Source of the DNA: Ophiodon elongatus
Lineage: Eukaryota > Chordata > Actinopteri > Perciformes > Hexagrammidae
Direction: 5' to 3'
NCBI GenBank assembly: GCA_016806645.1
Contig: JACSYO010000530.1
Span: 437,001 to 501,000, forward strand
DNA length: 64,000 bases
Shown: piece after piece, positions 23,801-36,600 of the stretch
Layout of the letters: each line of letters starts with the position of its first letter
Position numbering within the stretch: position 1 is the first letter of the stretch
Made by a program: the position numbers and the translations under genes
Notes under the pieces: generated by a model
The model's input: only the letters and a program-made list of their open reading frames with translations
What the model was told of the DNA's origin: nothing
Databases searched by the model: none

Positions 23801-26800
23801 CAGGTGAAGCCCAGGTGGCCCCCTGACCACTTGGGCCCCTGGGCCTGTGCCCAGCAGTCCTGATCATGATACTTAACGGCTTAAATGCTGACTTTGCGTC
23901 ATCAAAAGACGGGCTATTCATCTCAACGAACCCTTTTTCTCTCGTTCGGCCTCATGAGTCAATACCTCAATGAGCTATACGGTGACATATGTCATGCTCA
24001 TTCATTGTGTCCCCTCCACTGTCCCCGAGGACTACCTTTAACAAGGTAGGGGAATACCTGATCTCTCTTGTGCTTTAAGTGGTTAACTCTCAGCTTACGC
24101 TCTCCGTTGGGGGTGAGGCTCTTTCCCACAGTACGTTCTGTCCTCCATGAAACATTGGATACCGGACACTCCTTTCTCCTCAATCCAGGCTGAAGAGATC
24201 GGAGCACGCAGGGAGATCATCTTTCAGCTCCCACGTCTGACTCCGGGTTTACCATGAGAGGGCCACGCCAGGTTCAGGCTTGTCAGCTCTCTACTCCAGC
24301 TCAGGTAGTTTAATCCATGACCTTTACTGAACTGTCTTCATGTCCCACAGCTCCCTTTCTGACAGCTTGAGGTGTAATCCTGATTACTAAAGCAGAGATC
24401 CAACAGAAAAGTGCAGTGAAGATGTTTTATCCCCACCATATCAAATATCAAAATGACGTGAAGCCTTTTTTGCTCCTTGTATCTCCAGTAAAGCTAGATC
24501 ACAGCTGATACTGGATTGAAGCCAATATAAATACACTAAAGATTGTCAATAGGGTTGGGGGATGAAACGATCTTGAAAATGTTCACGATGTTCACGAAAT
24601 CTTCCACGACAAAGATGATACATTCGTGAGAGTTATTTTCGATGTTTTGGGTGTCACAACACCATTAAATGACTCGTTTCACTTTCAGATTTGGATCCAT
24701 TCAGTTCGACAACATTTTGAGACAATTTACAACTATTTAATTATTTTATCCCCATTTAAGTTAGCATACAGGGCTAAACAGGAAGTTGGATGCCTTGGCC
24801 GGCGTATGTCTCTTGTGCACATGCTCTCCCCAAAGAGTAGCTCGCACGAGTGAGAGAGTCAACATGGTGAGGTACTGAACATATGTATTCAACCCTCAAT
24901 GAACCGACTCATGATACTAAATAGTTGAATATCATAAACCATAATTAACCTTTTGGTTTCTTTAGGGTTCTGTCCTAATGAGAATACTCTTACAACTTTA
25001 AATTGAGCATTATTAATATTATTACTAAATACATATCATGATATTTTTCAAAGTCAAATCAATATAAAAATATCACATGACATTTTTTGAATTTTTAATG
25101 GTAAAAACATGTATTGCTATTTGGTCCAATACAGAATCATTTTACAGACTTTTTGGGAAATTATATTGGAGTTGAAATTGTCATAAATTAGCATAGTTTT
25201 GGTAAATTAAATAAAACGTCAACAATAAACTTTTCCTGGAAATGACTTTTTTATAAAAAAGAAAAAGATTAATAAAAAAACCAACATTTACCATCTTTTT
25301 TAGAATCTATCAACTGCATCTGATAGTTTTCCTTAGCATCTGTTAGTTCGCCCAGTTGTCAGTTTAATAAAGTTTGTTTTCTCAAAATGAATGAGCTCAT
25401 AATAAAAACGATTCAACTTATTGTATAAATCATATTTCTTTTGTTTTTTTATTATGCCTAGCATAGTACTGGGGGCGGCAACAATGTATTTCACTGCATA
25501 ATGTAGAGATATATTGAGTGTGCCAAAACGGCAACACATGCGTTATGTGCTATGGAGCAGCAACGTTGCCCTATTGTTCTTTTCATGAAGTCATTTCTTT
25601 AAGAGTTGTTGTAAGTGGAAACGTCAACAACTAGTGACACTTAGTGAGCGTTTACGTGCACCATATACAAGTTTCAAAATCTTGCAATTCATAAGTCACA
25701 ATCTAAATATATCAAACAAGATGGTTTTTTTTATACTTTGAGACGACCACATTCAGCAAAAAACAGTCAAAATTGATGGATTTCTGTTTGACACACAGCT
25801 GGTCTTCAGCTCAGCTCAGTCCGTCACGGTTCAACAGGTGTTTTTACCATCAGACAGCTCAACACCAACACTGTGCTGCGTTTCCGCCCCCCCCCCCCCC
25901 CCATGTGTGTGTGTGTTGCTATCAGAGTTTCTCTGTGCTTTGTTTACGTATCCCCGGCCCGCCGTATGATCTTTAGTGGCTGTTAGTGGATGTGAGCGTG
26001 CGTTCATACAGTGGATACAGCTGATAACACCGTCCATTATTATCTTGTGGACGTAAGATAAAAATATGGTACTAATATCATGTACTTTTACTCAACTAGA
26101 ATGTCAAATGCAGGACTTTTACTTGTACACTTGTATTTTTCCACTGAGGCATTGACACTTTGACTAAAGTGAAGGATCTGAGTACTTAATACTTCCAAGG
26201 AAGACAATATTTATGTGCTAAGAAGGTCTCACGACTCATAAACCTACATCCAGGGATATAGCTCCATGTAAACCAAACTTCACTTAGTTTATCTGCTTTT
26301 TAATAGTGACTAAAGACTCGCCTCGCCGAGGTTTAAGGTAATTTAATTCATAAAACAATAGGACATTTTAACCAAATCAACTAGGTCTATATCTATTTGG
26401 ATGCTTTTGCTTCTTAGAACTGATTAGAACTGTGCTGCAAATAATGTAACCGACCTTTTTATTTCCCACCTCATCAATGCTGACATTGCATGTAATGGGT
26501 TTACAACACCCGCCCTGCTATAACGCCCCTCTGGCATCGCGCCAAAAGTCTGGTTCTTGAAATAAAGAAGGAATCCTCTGCTTCAGCACAATGGGGATGT
26601 TTTATTTTCCGGTGGAGATGCATACGTACAGTGTGTGCGTGGGTTGTGTGTGCGTGTGTGTGCTCATGCATACACTCACAGGTGAATGTATGCACACACC
26701 AGAAGCCAGACCAGAAACAAGACGTTGTTTTCTGGAAGTGAATATTTAACACCAGCATGCCACTCTGTGAGTTGTCACAGATCAGAGAGTTCATTTCAGA

Positions 26801-29800
26801 GAAGCGTTGAATAGACGCTGTCTTTGTTGTGGAGTCTGCTGGTTTGAATGTCAAGTCACAAGAACGTACTTTTGACTTAGCAAAATCAGATCAGTTCATT
26901 TTGAGGACAAATTGAAAATAAGCGTTAGTTCAATAAGCTTTCATCTAAATCTTAAACCCTACAATTCACAAACTTAGAGGCTCCAATTACCCGACGGGTC
27001 TCTGCAGCAATATTCCATCCCACTCCTATTAAAACAATGATACCACACACTCCCACCACCAGGCACAAAGCCATGCCATGGGGTTGCTATTGTACCTCAG
27101 ACGCTACAAGCTGGTGTCCAGCATGAACCCATTCTGGATGAACATAAGGATTCTTGGTTTCCCTCTTTAAGTTCGTCTCGTTCCCGCTGTCGGGGGCTGC
27201 TGGGAGGGCAGAGGAGTACATGGGAAACAAGCTTGTTAACTCAACCTACAGCAGGCTTTCTATGGGCTTCTCTCATGAAGACAAAAGGAGGCGAAAACTA
27301 AAAACAACTGGCTTTTTCTTTGGCTTTGTTGTGCAGTAAAACCGACCAGTCAATGAAGCACATTCCTTACAGTGTGAACGCGAGGAGTATTGACATGTTA
27401 GTTAAAGCTCAGATGATAAATAGGAAACTATATACGGTGTCTTTTGGTTCATGTTGGTAAAAAATAGAATGTTGGTAAAAAAAATAGAATTAAGATAAGC
27501 TATATCATTCGTTCACTGAAGCCATCATTGAAAGAGATTGTTGTGTTTTTGCTGTATTTATTTTATCTAAAACCCAAAACACAAGAGCAATAGTTAGCCG
27601 CAAACGTGAGCATGTCCGGCTAACTAGCTCACAGCCTACAGAATTAATCGAGCCAAGGGGAACTTCATCCGCAACCGTGATTAAAAAGGGAGCCAGTGGA
27701 AGCTCGAACGATAAAACACGTTGTAGAAAACTGGATGTGAATTTGACATTTACGGTTGTTTCGGGTATTACTGTGAGGAAGGCTACGTCAAACACACTTA
27801 GCCCTCATCATAAACAACTTTTCTCTTCACTTGATGAACACATGAATATAAACAGCAACGTAAGCAAGGCAGAAGCGTATCACTAACAGGGTTGTATTAC
27901 GCTTTCCGACGTTAGCGTTATTAGCTTGCTAGCTGTAGCTGATCCAAATGTTGCAACAATTGAAAATTGACTGGAAGCTGCTTCAGTCTCCATTTAAAAA
28001 GACATGTTGACAATCATTTAGACTGCAAAATGACAAAATGTGATTTCAGTTAAAGGAGTGTCTGTTTTTGCTACTCTCCGACTCCCAACTGATTTATTTG
28101 TGACATGCAGGGTTGACACTCTTCTCCTGACTTTATCAGATCTAAAAGGCCAAGGTCAGCTGATGGGCTGGGTGAGGAATCCAAGTCCAAGACAGAAACA
28201 GTCTGGCTGTTTAGTTTACACTGAAACAAGCTTTGGGATGTTTCCTAAATAACATGCACCGGTTGGCGGAGGGAGACAGGCAGTAGCTCTTCTGGACACG
28301 TGTAACCTTGAAATGGGGCATGACGGACAGGGGACTTACCATTATAATCCAGAAAATAGGGACAGATTTAAGGCTATGCTGCATCATGAAAAGATTTATC
28401 CGGATTGGACAAATTGTTTTGGTCAATCTCACAATCATCTGTTTGCGTCCGGAAGATACAGCATGAAGCCGTCACATCCTCGGCCGGTTTGTTGACAGTG
28501 AAAACGCGTTTATTGACCTCAGTTGTTCCCCCCCCGGGTGCTCTTCTTGTTGTCTGGGATAAAGACTGAGCACCAGGACAGCCGAGCCAGTGACCTCAGC
28601 CACCGGCCTGAGGCTGGAGGGATTTCCCAGTGTATAAACAATGGTGTGATCCCTTTGGGTTCACAAACACACACATATATTATGTCTACGAGCCACTTGT
28701 CCAAGCAGAATGGATGAGTGAGAAGGAATCCATCTCCAGGTATTTTCAGCCATATCTTCTAAATAATTCTGGTTTGTTTATATTTAGGCTTTCCTAAATA
28801 TCCAGGCCCACCACTGGAAAGCCTTTTGATGCTTTCCAGCCTTTTGATGCTTTCCAGTGGTGGTGATATTAACACCTACTAGAGAGATTAACTGATTTGC
28901 AGAAAATAACTGAGCAACAATTTGCTTTTTTCCCGTTTTATATTATAGCAAATTTAAAATTGTAAGGATGAACGGCTAACAAGGACCATAAACTGAAGTA
29001 TAACAAGGCTATAGATTTATTATGGGTTGTGCTGGGATAAATAGTGAATGGGTATGTATTAAGCTACTTTGTAGAAATGAAGTGGGTGGTTGTGTAGAGT
29101 TTATGCACCTACACGTCTATGTACTGCACAGCTTACATGGATATATATTCAGATAGTTTGGATGATTTTACATCTTTCCTACTGTCAACAAACCCCATAA
29201 AAACAATTGTTCAATTGACAGACAATAAATTGCCAAATATTTTTATTTTTATTCTAGCCTCGAAATCGCAATGATTTTCTGCTTATTCTCGTCTTATATG
29301 ATAAAAACAAAAATATATTTTGGGGTTTTGGACAGTTGGTCAGACAAGACAAGACATTTGAAGACATCAGCTTGGGCTCTGGGTAGTTATGATGGGTATT
29401 GTTCACAATTGTTTGATATTCTATAATTGATTATCAGCAGATCAGTTCATATTGAGAATAATAGTTGCAGACATTCAGTTATTTTTGTAGAAAAGAAACA
29501 ATTTCATCGCCGTCATTTACACAAACGTGATGATCATTTGTGTCTTTTTTTTCTCCTTTGTCGTCTCGTTTCATTGTGCCAGAGTTGCATTGTCTCTGTT
29601 TGCTGTCAATCAACTGCTGCCTGCACAAAGAAACTGGCAGAATGTGTGCTAAAAAATTTGGGTGTCTTTGTTTCGCTGGAACAAGAAGTTAATTTCAAGC
29701 TCGGTTTGACACAACAACAACAACAAAAAACAGATAAGAAATATGTTAATATGAGAAACGCCTGCTTTTTACACACTGCAACAGATTGGGGAGACTGTAA

Positions 29801-30426
29801 ACTAAACGCAGACAGAAGTAAACAGTCGATAAGCGAAGAGCAAGCCTTGAAAATTTCATGCTGAGACAGCTCGGTGAAACAAAGCTGCATCTGTTCTTCT
29901 GCAAAGGCGGATGTGAGAGCGGCAGGGGAGCAGGTATGAATCCCCCGCAGGCCTCCGCGCTCCCGCTCTGCCCCCTCCTGTTAAAACTCTGACCAATATT
30001 TCATTGATTTCTGTGACAAGGTAGAGAACGGGTTTCAAAGGCATCTCATCCTCAATCCCCAACCTAAATGTAGCAGCGGTGGAAAAGGCTCGAGGTTGTC
30101 GTGCCGGTGGGACTCTGCCGTCTGGTGAAGAAACAGCTGCCATGACCCACTTCTCGGCTCCATGTGAAGCTCCTCTCTGGATCTGATATCTTCTGTCTTT
30201 CATCTTTATGATCGCTTGCAGTTTGGACCTCAGCTGAAAGTGTCTGCACATAAAGGGGCAGTTGAATCTGATCGATTTACTGTCAACAGTGGTGGAATAC
30301 AACAAAGTGCATTCACTTAAATACTGTATGTTGGTACAATTCTGAGGTACTTCATTTTGGAGGCAAGTGTTGTACTTTTTACTCCACTACAATACTACTG
30401 AACTTACATTTATTTGACAGCAAACA
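23801..30426. other. Intergenic DNA, repeat remnants
   Basis: No gene. It contains a C run (25888-25902), TG-rich DNA near 26630-26662, ACTTTTACT-type dispersed repeat copies (about 26065-26190 and 30300-30425), a short inverted repeat at 28808-28863, and a copy of the 'GGGGTTTTGGACAGTTGGTCAGACAAGACAAGACA' type repeat at about 29195-29450. Open frames at 27505-27795 and 29427-29864 are unrecognised. Confidence 0.6.
28808..28863. repeat. 15-bp perfect inverted repeat around a tandem 18-mer
   Basis: CCACCACTGGAAAGC (28808-28822) is perfectly complementary to 28849-28863. Between and overlapping them, CCTTTTGATGCTTTCCAG is duplicated in tandem (28822-28839 and 28840-28857). Confidence 0.95.
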
Positions 30427-30766
30427 TAAAGGGGACATATCATGCACATTTTCAGGTTCATACTTGTATTTGGGGTTTCTCCTAGAACATGTTTCCATGC
30501 TTTAATGTTCAAACAACACATTATTTTCCTCATACCATCCGTCTGAATAAACCTGTATACACCCTCTGTCCGAAACGGTCCGTTTTAGCGCCTGTCTCTT
30601 TAAGTGACTGAGGCGAAGACATGTTTTCTGATTTAGGCAGTCCACAAAACACTGACTGGGTTGTCTTACTTCACAGTTTGTGGGATGGTATGCCCTCCAG
30701 ATACCCAGATGTATGTGTACACGCCCTGAAAAGGTGGGGTATTTTTGTATGATATGTCCCCTTTAA
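30427..30766. mobile_element. MITE with TAAAGGGGACATATCAT ends
   Basis: The left end TAAAGGGGACATATCAT (from 30427) is repeated exactly, inverted, at the right end (to 30766). The interior is non-coding. This end sequence is familiar from fish genomes as a non-autonomous DNA transposon. The near-perfect ends suggest a relatively young copy. Confidence 0.88.
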
Positions 30767-31196
30767 ATCACCTATTAAATATGATATACTATTATAGTTT
30801 AAGCTACCCAGCAGTATATACAGGATTAGAATCAGCCCCACCTTTACCAGTTCCAACAACTTTATTGGAATTGTCAAAATACAAACTTTTAAAAGGTTCA
30901 CCAGTCAATACATTTCAGCCGTGAAGGAAAGAGTAGCATGAGCTAACGCAAAGTACAAGGTTAAAAAAAATGTACACGGTGTGCCCATCTTAACAGCAGT
31001 CGGCTAATGTGTGTATATGAGAATAAAAAAGGATATATCACACGTTTAATTAAAGGTTAGTCTCAAAAGCCTTCAAATACTGTAAAATGCTGATTTAAAA
31101 AAAATTTAAATAAAGCTCAAAAGTGCATTTAGCAAGTTAACTGGTTGGATAGCCATAACAAAACTAAACATATTTTCTTCCTCATAATAAGGTTAG

Positions 31197-31281
<85 letters not shown>

Positions 31282-33321
31282 GTGATAATAAAATCGAGCT
31301 CCTGGTGCAGTCTGATTACATCATTTAACGAAAATCCTCGTAAAAAAAGCCCCAAATATGTTTCCTAAAGCTCCAGTGAACCTCAGAATTCCTGCTTTCT
31401 TGAGACGGCACAAAAGGAGACACGCAACCAGTCATGAGGCATTTGAAACCAATCACAGACAAACACTCAGAGCGAGAGATTTTCTTTAAACTAACATTGG
31501 CGACAACGACAACAGCCGTGGTTTTCTCGTGTTTTTCATCTGAGAGCCAGAAGACGTCCATCTCGTCAGCCTGAACGTCTGCCCGATTGCAAACAAGTGT
31601 TAAAGACCTCGACGTCTTTATTCTTATATTTCTGCAAACAGCACTTTGTGTTTCTTGCATGTGTCCTCCCCTCCCCCCTGCAGAATGTCTTTGAGATCCA
31701 CTCAAACGTTCAGCAATTCCTGTGGAGCCGGGTAATAAAAGGGCTCAAGTTGCCCTTGTGTTCATTCACCAGAGACGTGGTACTGCAAACAAACAAGGAG
31801 AGTGAAAGGCTTACCCTGTTGTTTGGAGTCAACTACATCCTGTACAGTATAATCCCTGAACGCAGGTCTTTTGTTGGGCAGGGCTGAGCTGAGTGCAGGG
31901 CGTGGTGGTATTACTGTACTGTACCTCGACGGAGCTGTCAGGGTGAAATACAGCTCACACAAAAACCAAGAGAAAGAGGAGATGGGAGCACCGTGGAGGC
32001 TGATATGAGAACGAGGTCTGAAACCCCAAAATAAAGGCTTGGTTGTTTTGTCCTGAAAACACCACATGGCATTGTAGCTGAGACAAAAAAGAAAAGACAA
32101 AAAAGGCCTGCGGTCGACAAGCTTAAATCATATTCATAGCTCTCAACAAAATCAGGTCGTTTCATAATGGGAATGTTGTATCCCAAATGACAGAGGAATC
32201 CAGCCTCGGCGCGACAGTGATTTACCGTTAACGCCCCTGCGGGCTGGAAACGGGGCGAAGGACGGCAGTGACGAGTGAGAGAGCGGCTCACCAGACGGGT
32301 CGTTGTAACAGGACGTGGTCACACATCCAGGAGGCAGAATTGCATAATGTGAGAATAGGAAGTTCTGCTGAGGAACTGTCTATTGTTCCAAAGTGCCAAA
32401 ATAAACAGAACAACGGGCCGAACAACGACGACAGTGGCTTCAGCGTCCTTTGTGCCAGAGACACTTGTAAGTCTTTTTGAGCGCAACGAGAACGCTGTTC
32501 TTGCCCTTTGAGCGTCATTTGATTGCCACGTGGTCGGTACTGACCGCAATGTCAACGGATACGCGTGAATATGGACTTGAAACCAGGAGAGCGGTGTCCC
32601 ATATTTGACGGCAAAAACGCCCTTGAGGTTTTTCCTAAACCCTCTAAGTGGTTCTGTTGCCTAAACCCAACTGCCGTTACCGTAGTTTTGTTGCCTTAAC
32701 AGAACCGCGACAGTTTCACTGTAAAGAAGTGGTGTAAAACGAGATAATGACACATCGAAATATTGGAAATGTCAGGCTATCTGTACGCCTTCCCATTGAG
32801 ATCGGGTTGCATCATAACATATGAGAACAATAGATGGATTTCAGTCAAACTATTTATAGCAAATGGTTACCCAGTTGGATTGGGGGAAAAGGCTCCGCTC
32901 TTTCAACGAATCGGATCGAATATGATTAGACGTTACAAATCAGCTGGACGCCAGGCAGCTGAAGAATGAGCCGGTGATTGTGAGGCATGACTGAAGCAGC
33001 AATCAGCTTACGTCTGAAAGAGTACAAAAAGAACTCCAAATCATCATGTATGATACAAAAAACTTGAAGCTGACAAGATGATGAAAGCTGATTTGACCTA
33101 TTAAAGGTTTTAAAGGTTGTTTTGGCCGAAGTATCTGCAGCTTGAGAGCTTAACAGCTGCCAACTGCCATTAAGCCGAATGGGACCCACCTTTTGTCCAC
33201 CAGTGTTTGTAATATTGATGAGTAAAGTCAAGTTATCTTATCTACATAATCTACATAAAACAAAACTACATAAATAACCCTTTAAACTGTTTTAACAGTT
33301 TACAGCGTGTCAGACTTTTGA
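30767..33321. other. Intergenic DNA, no gene found
   Basis: No gene. It contains a long CA microsatellite (31199-31279) and an exon-like segment at 31684-31731 with a strong acceptor. A 'TTTTTCCTAAACCCTC...GGTTCTGTTGCC' repeat fragment lies at about 32625-32700 and is related to one at 35955-36005. Confidence 0.6.
31199..31279. repeat. (CA)n microsatellite, one interruption
   Basis: About 81 bases of CA with a single CGAA interruption near 31248. Confidence 0.97.
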
Positions 33322-33626
33322 CTACGGGTGTCGTGATACACGAGCATGGACGATAACCGTGACATTTAAAAAATGAAATACTGATATCATGTTAATAATA
33401 CATGTATGATAATATCGTAAGTAATCCGGCGCCTCTTAAATGACACTTTTGTACAGTTATGGTCGCAGACTTTCTCACTACATCCATATATTCATATTTC
33501 GTGTTTAATTAATTTGACAAGAAGAGACAAAGCGCACATTAAACAAATATTGCGATAATATTGTTATCGCAAATTCCTAGCCACAATAACCGTGTGGTGA
33601 AAATCTGATATGGCAACAGCCCTACT
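33322..33626. mobile_element. Probable MITE with degenerate inverted ends
   Basis: The left end reads TACGGGTGTCGTGATAC and the right end, reversed, reads TAGGGCTGTTGCCATATC. The interior has GATAACCGTGACATT, ACAATAACCGTGTGG and a small hairpin GCGATAATATTGTTATCGC. The layout fits an old, diverged DNA transposon copy common in fish. Ends match only partly, so the limits are approximate. Confidence 0.5.
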
Positions 33627-36600
33627 TTAAATATACGCAAAATACTTACTCAGATAAATTCATTCTTTGAATGAGATTTGTTAAAAATATGAAAACATAT
33701 AATATCCAGAGAATTGTCCTTTAAGTGTAATAAACAATTGAGATTGAATTACTTCTGTTTCATGTGTAATGAACTTTGATCGTTATACTTGTGCTTGACT
33801 GAAAAGAGGAGCTGAAGTCTTGGCATTCTCAAAGGGTGTTTATTATTAGAAAGCTTGTCTCAAACAAAGAAATAAAAAGCACATAGGGTAAAAATAGATT
33901 TGAGACTTTTGCGTCTGAACGTCTTAAAGTCCTCGAGGGGTTTCGTTAGCGCGCCCCCACGACTCTTCTCACTCACAAACAAACGCTCTCGTTCAGAGAG
34001 CAACGTGGCCTCCCCACAGTTCGTGTGGCTAACGAGATGAAATGTGGTCTTGGTAAGCGGGTGATGCTGGGCTCAGTTCAGCAGGAGTAAAGCCTGCTGG
34101 GGGGGGGGGGTTGTAGGTATGGGGGGGGGAGGTGGTGTTGGGGGGCTCATGCATGAGGGTTATATCAGGTCAGGACTGGAGCTGGATCCCCTGCAGCGGC
34201 CGGCGGAGTCGGTATCCTGCCCTATTTCCATTCCAGACGTCCGCTATGGGACCAGCTCTGGTGGAATTGGTTTAGCCCCAGGTAGCGGTGGATGAGGAAT
34301 CCATACTTTCAGCTAAATAGGGAAATCTGCACCGGGAGAAGCAGACGTGTTACGGCTCAGACAAAAAAAAGGTTGGCTGTTTGCTCCTTTTGTGCCTTTT
34401 TTATGCAGCTTCTTCCATCACAAAAAAAAACGTGGAATTTTTCGTATGTTTTATTGCAGTTGAACTGGAATGAGTCGCAGACCAAATGGCACATGATTTG
34501 AATTTCCACACGTTGTTATTTCGTGCACGACAAGGATCACCACGCGTCACGTCTCTGACTCAAGCTCCAGTTGTTTCCTCTAAGGCTTTGGAATGTGAAA
34601 TGATTTACAGCGAGGCACATTTTTACACCCGCATTTGAAACTCCGCCGAGCCAGAGGAATACAAATATAAACATCACTTAAAAGTTCCTGCGTCCAGATG
34701 AACTCAGATAGCGGAAAACAAATGGCTGGTTGAGTCAGGCACCGAGCCTTCGCCTGCACATTCTTTTCACCAAATGGGTTTCTCATCTGTCTCTTATGCA
34801 GCATCTGTTGCTTGGAAATCTGAATACAGCATCAATCCGAGGTGGTAAAAGTTTCTGGAAATGTTCTCGCTCCGTGTGAGGGTGCAGAGACCTGCTGGGC
34901 CTTCGTTCTGTAAGGGGATAGTTTGGAATTTCATAAGGGAAAGAAATCATAAGAAAAATGTGATTGTGGTGACTTGTTTTAAAAGACTCTTTTTTTGGGG
35001 CGGGGGGGGTGGTAATGATTCCAAGTTTGCAGAGAGAAAATATAAAAACGTACTAATGTGAACCATTTTTGTCTCAAAACCTTCATCAGGCTTTAAACTC
35101 ACAATATGAAAATTTGTACTCCACAATGATGAAATGCATCCGTAAAATGAAACGATCTAGAAGTACCTACTAGAAATAGATAACACTGGACAGACAATAC
35201 AAAATATAAAATGTCAACAAAAGAAGATCAAATAAAGGAGGAAGGATGAAACAATATGAGACCAAATGCTTAAAACAGAACTTAATTTTCAGGCTGACTA
35301 CATTACATTACGTTTCATTTAGCTGACACTTTTATCCAAAGCGACTTACAATGAGTGCATTCATCATACACTGATGAACAGGGGCTACCATGAGAGGTGC
35401 CACCTGCCCATCAGGATCCTAACTAACACCGTAGGCACAGTTACGGGAGAAATTTGGTGACTTGCCCAAGGACACATGGACCTGGAGTGGCGGAGCCACA
35501 GGCTCACAGGCCTTTGACCAGTCCTCACCGGCCGATCAGCTGATGGAAACCGACTTTTCCTGATTGCTTTCCTTCTGATTGGCCAGTGCTGATCGTCTGA
35601 TTTAACTAGGGTCTAGAGTTATGTGGTCTGTCAGCTCGTTCTCATTACCATGGGGGCGTCAAATGCCGACGCTTCGTCACGCCCCTCAAGGCGCCTTTCA
35701 GTGTCTGAGTGAGCCGCACTGGGCTTTCAAGTGACTACAATGCAAACCCTCTGCATCATTATGAGACGCTCAGAGAAAATGCTCCGAGGTGACGTGTGAA
35801 GACGTAGTGTAGAGACAGAAAAGACCCACACGGGACGGATGGGTCCAACAAACACAGGACCTCCACCCAGGAAACCGGTATTAGTTTCCTAAAGTCATTT
35901 TGGAGTTTCGCGCTATCCGGACTTATGTTACGATGTTTACGTTTTACTTGGTTTACGTACTTTTTCCTAAACCTAACTAAGTGGTTTTGTTGCCTCAACC
36001 CAAGAAAGTCATAATTTATGCAGTGGGCTGTCCCGTACGTCAGAGCGACCCCAAACATCCTGACCAAGTGTGAGAACATGATGATGATGGTCTTTGCTTT
36101 TGTTCCTTTTATTTAATTCCATTCCGTCCAGTATAAACCATGTGTCTCCAAATTAATTTTTCACATAAACTGAAGGATTAAACTTTCCCTTCTTATGTTA
36201 CCCAACACAATTAACAACCCATTGAACAGTCGGAAAAATGCGTCGTCACAAAGCGAAAAACAATACCTTTGATGCTTTGGATACATATTATTTTCACAAG
36301 GACGGGAAATAAATTGATCTTTTTGGCATCTGAAGAACCTCTTTTAGTAAACTGCATACACTTTCCACGTGTCGGTCACGCTCAACTTGCTAAACAAATC
36401 TGATGTTTTTAGTAAAGCTGGAGTCAAAAGAACAAACTGCAAACAGTTCTGGTCAATTCTGGTATTTTGCGGAGCAGAAACATTTCTCAACTCTGCAAAA
36501 CACTAAATATATTCAGTCCAAAGACATGTTTATAACTTCTGTATGTGTGGCTGCCTTTTATTCAGATTGACTCTGACTGCGTACTGGGGGACGAGACATT

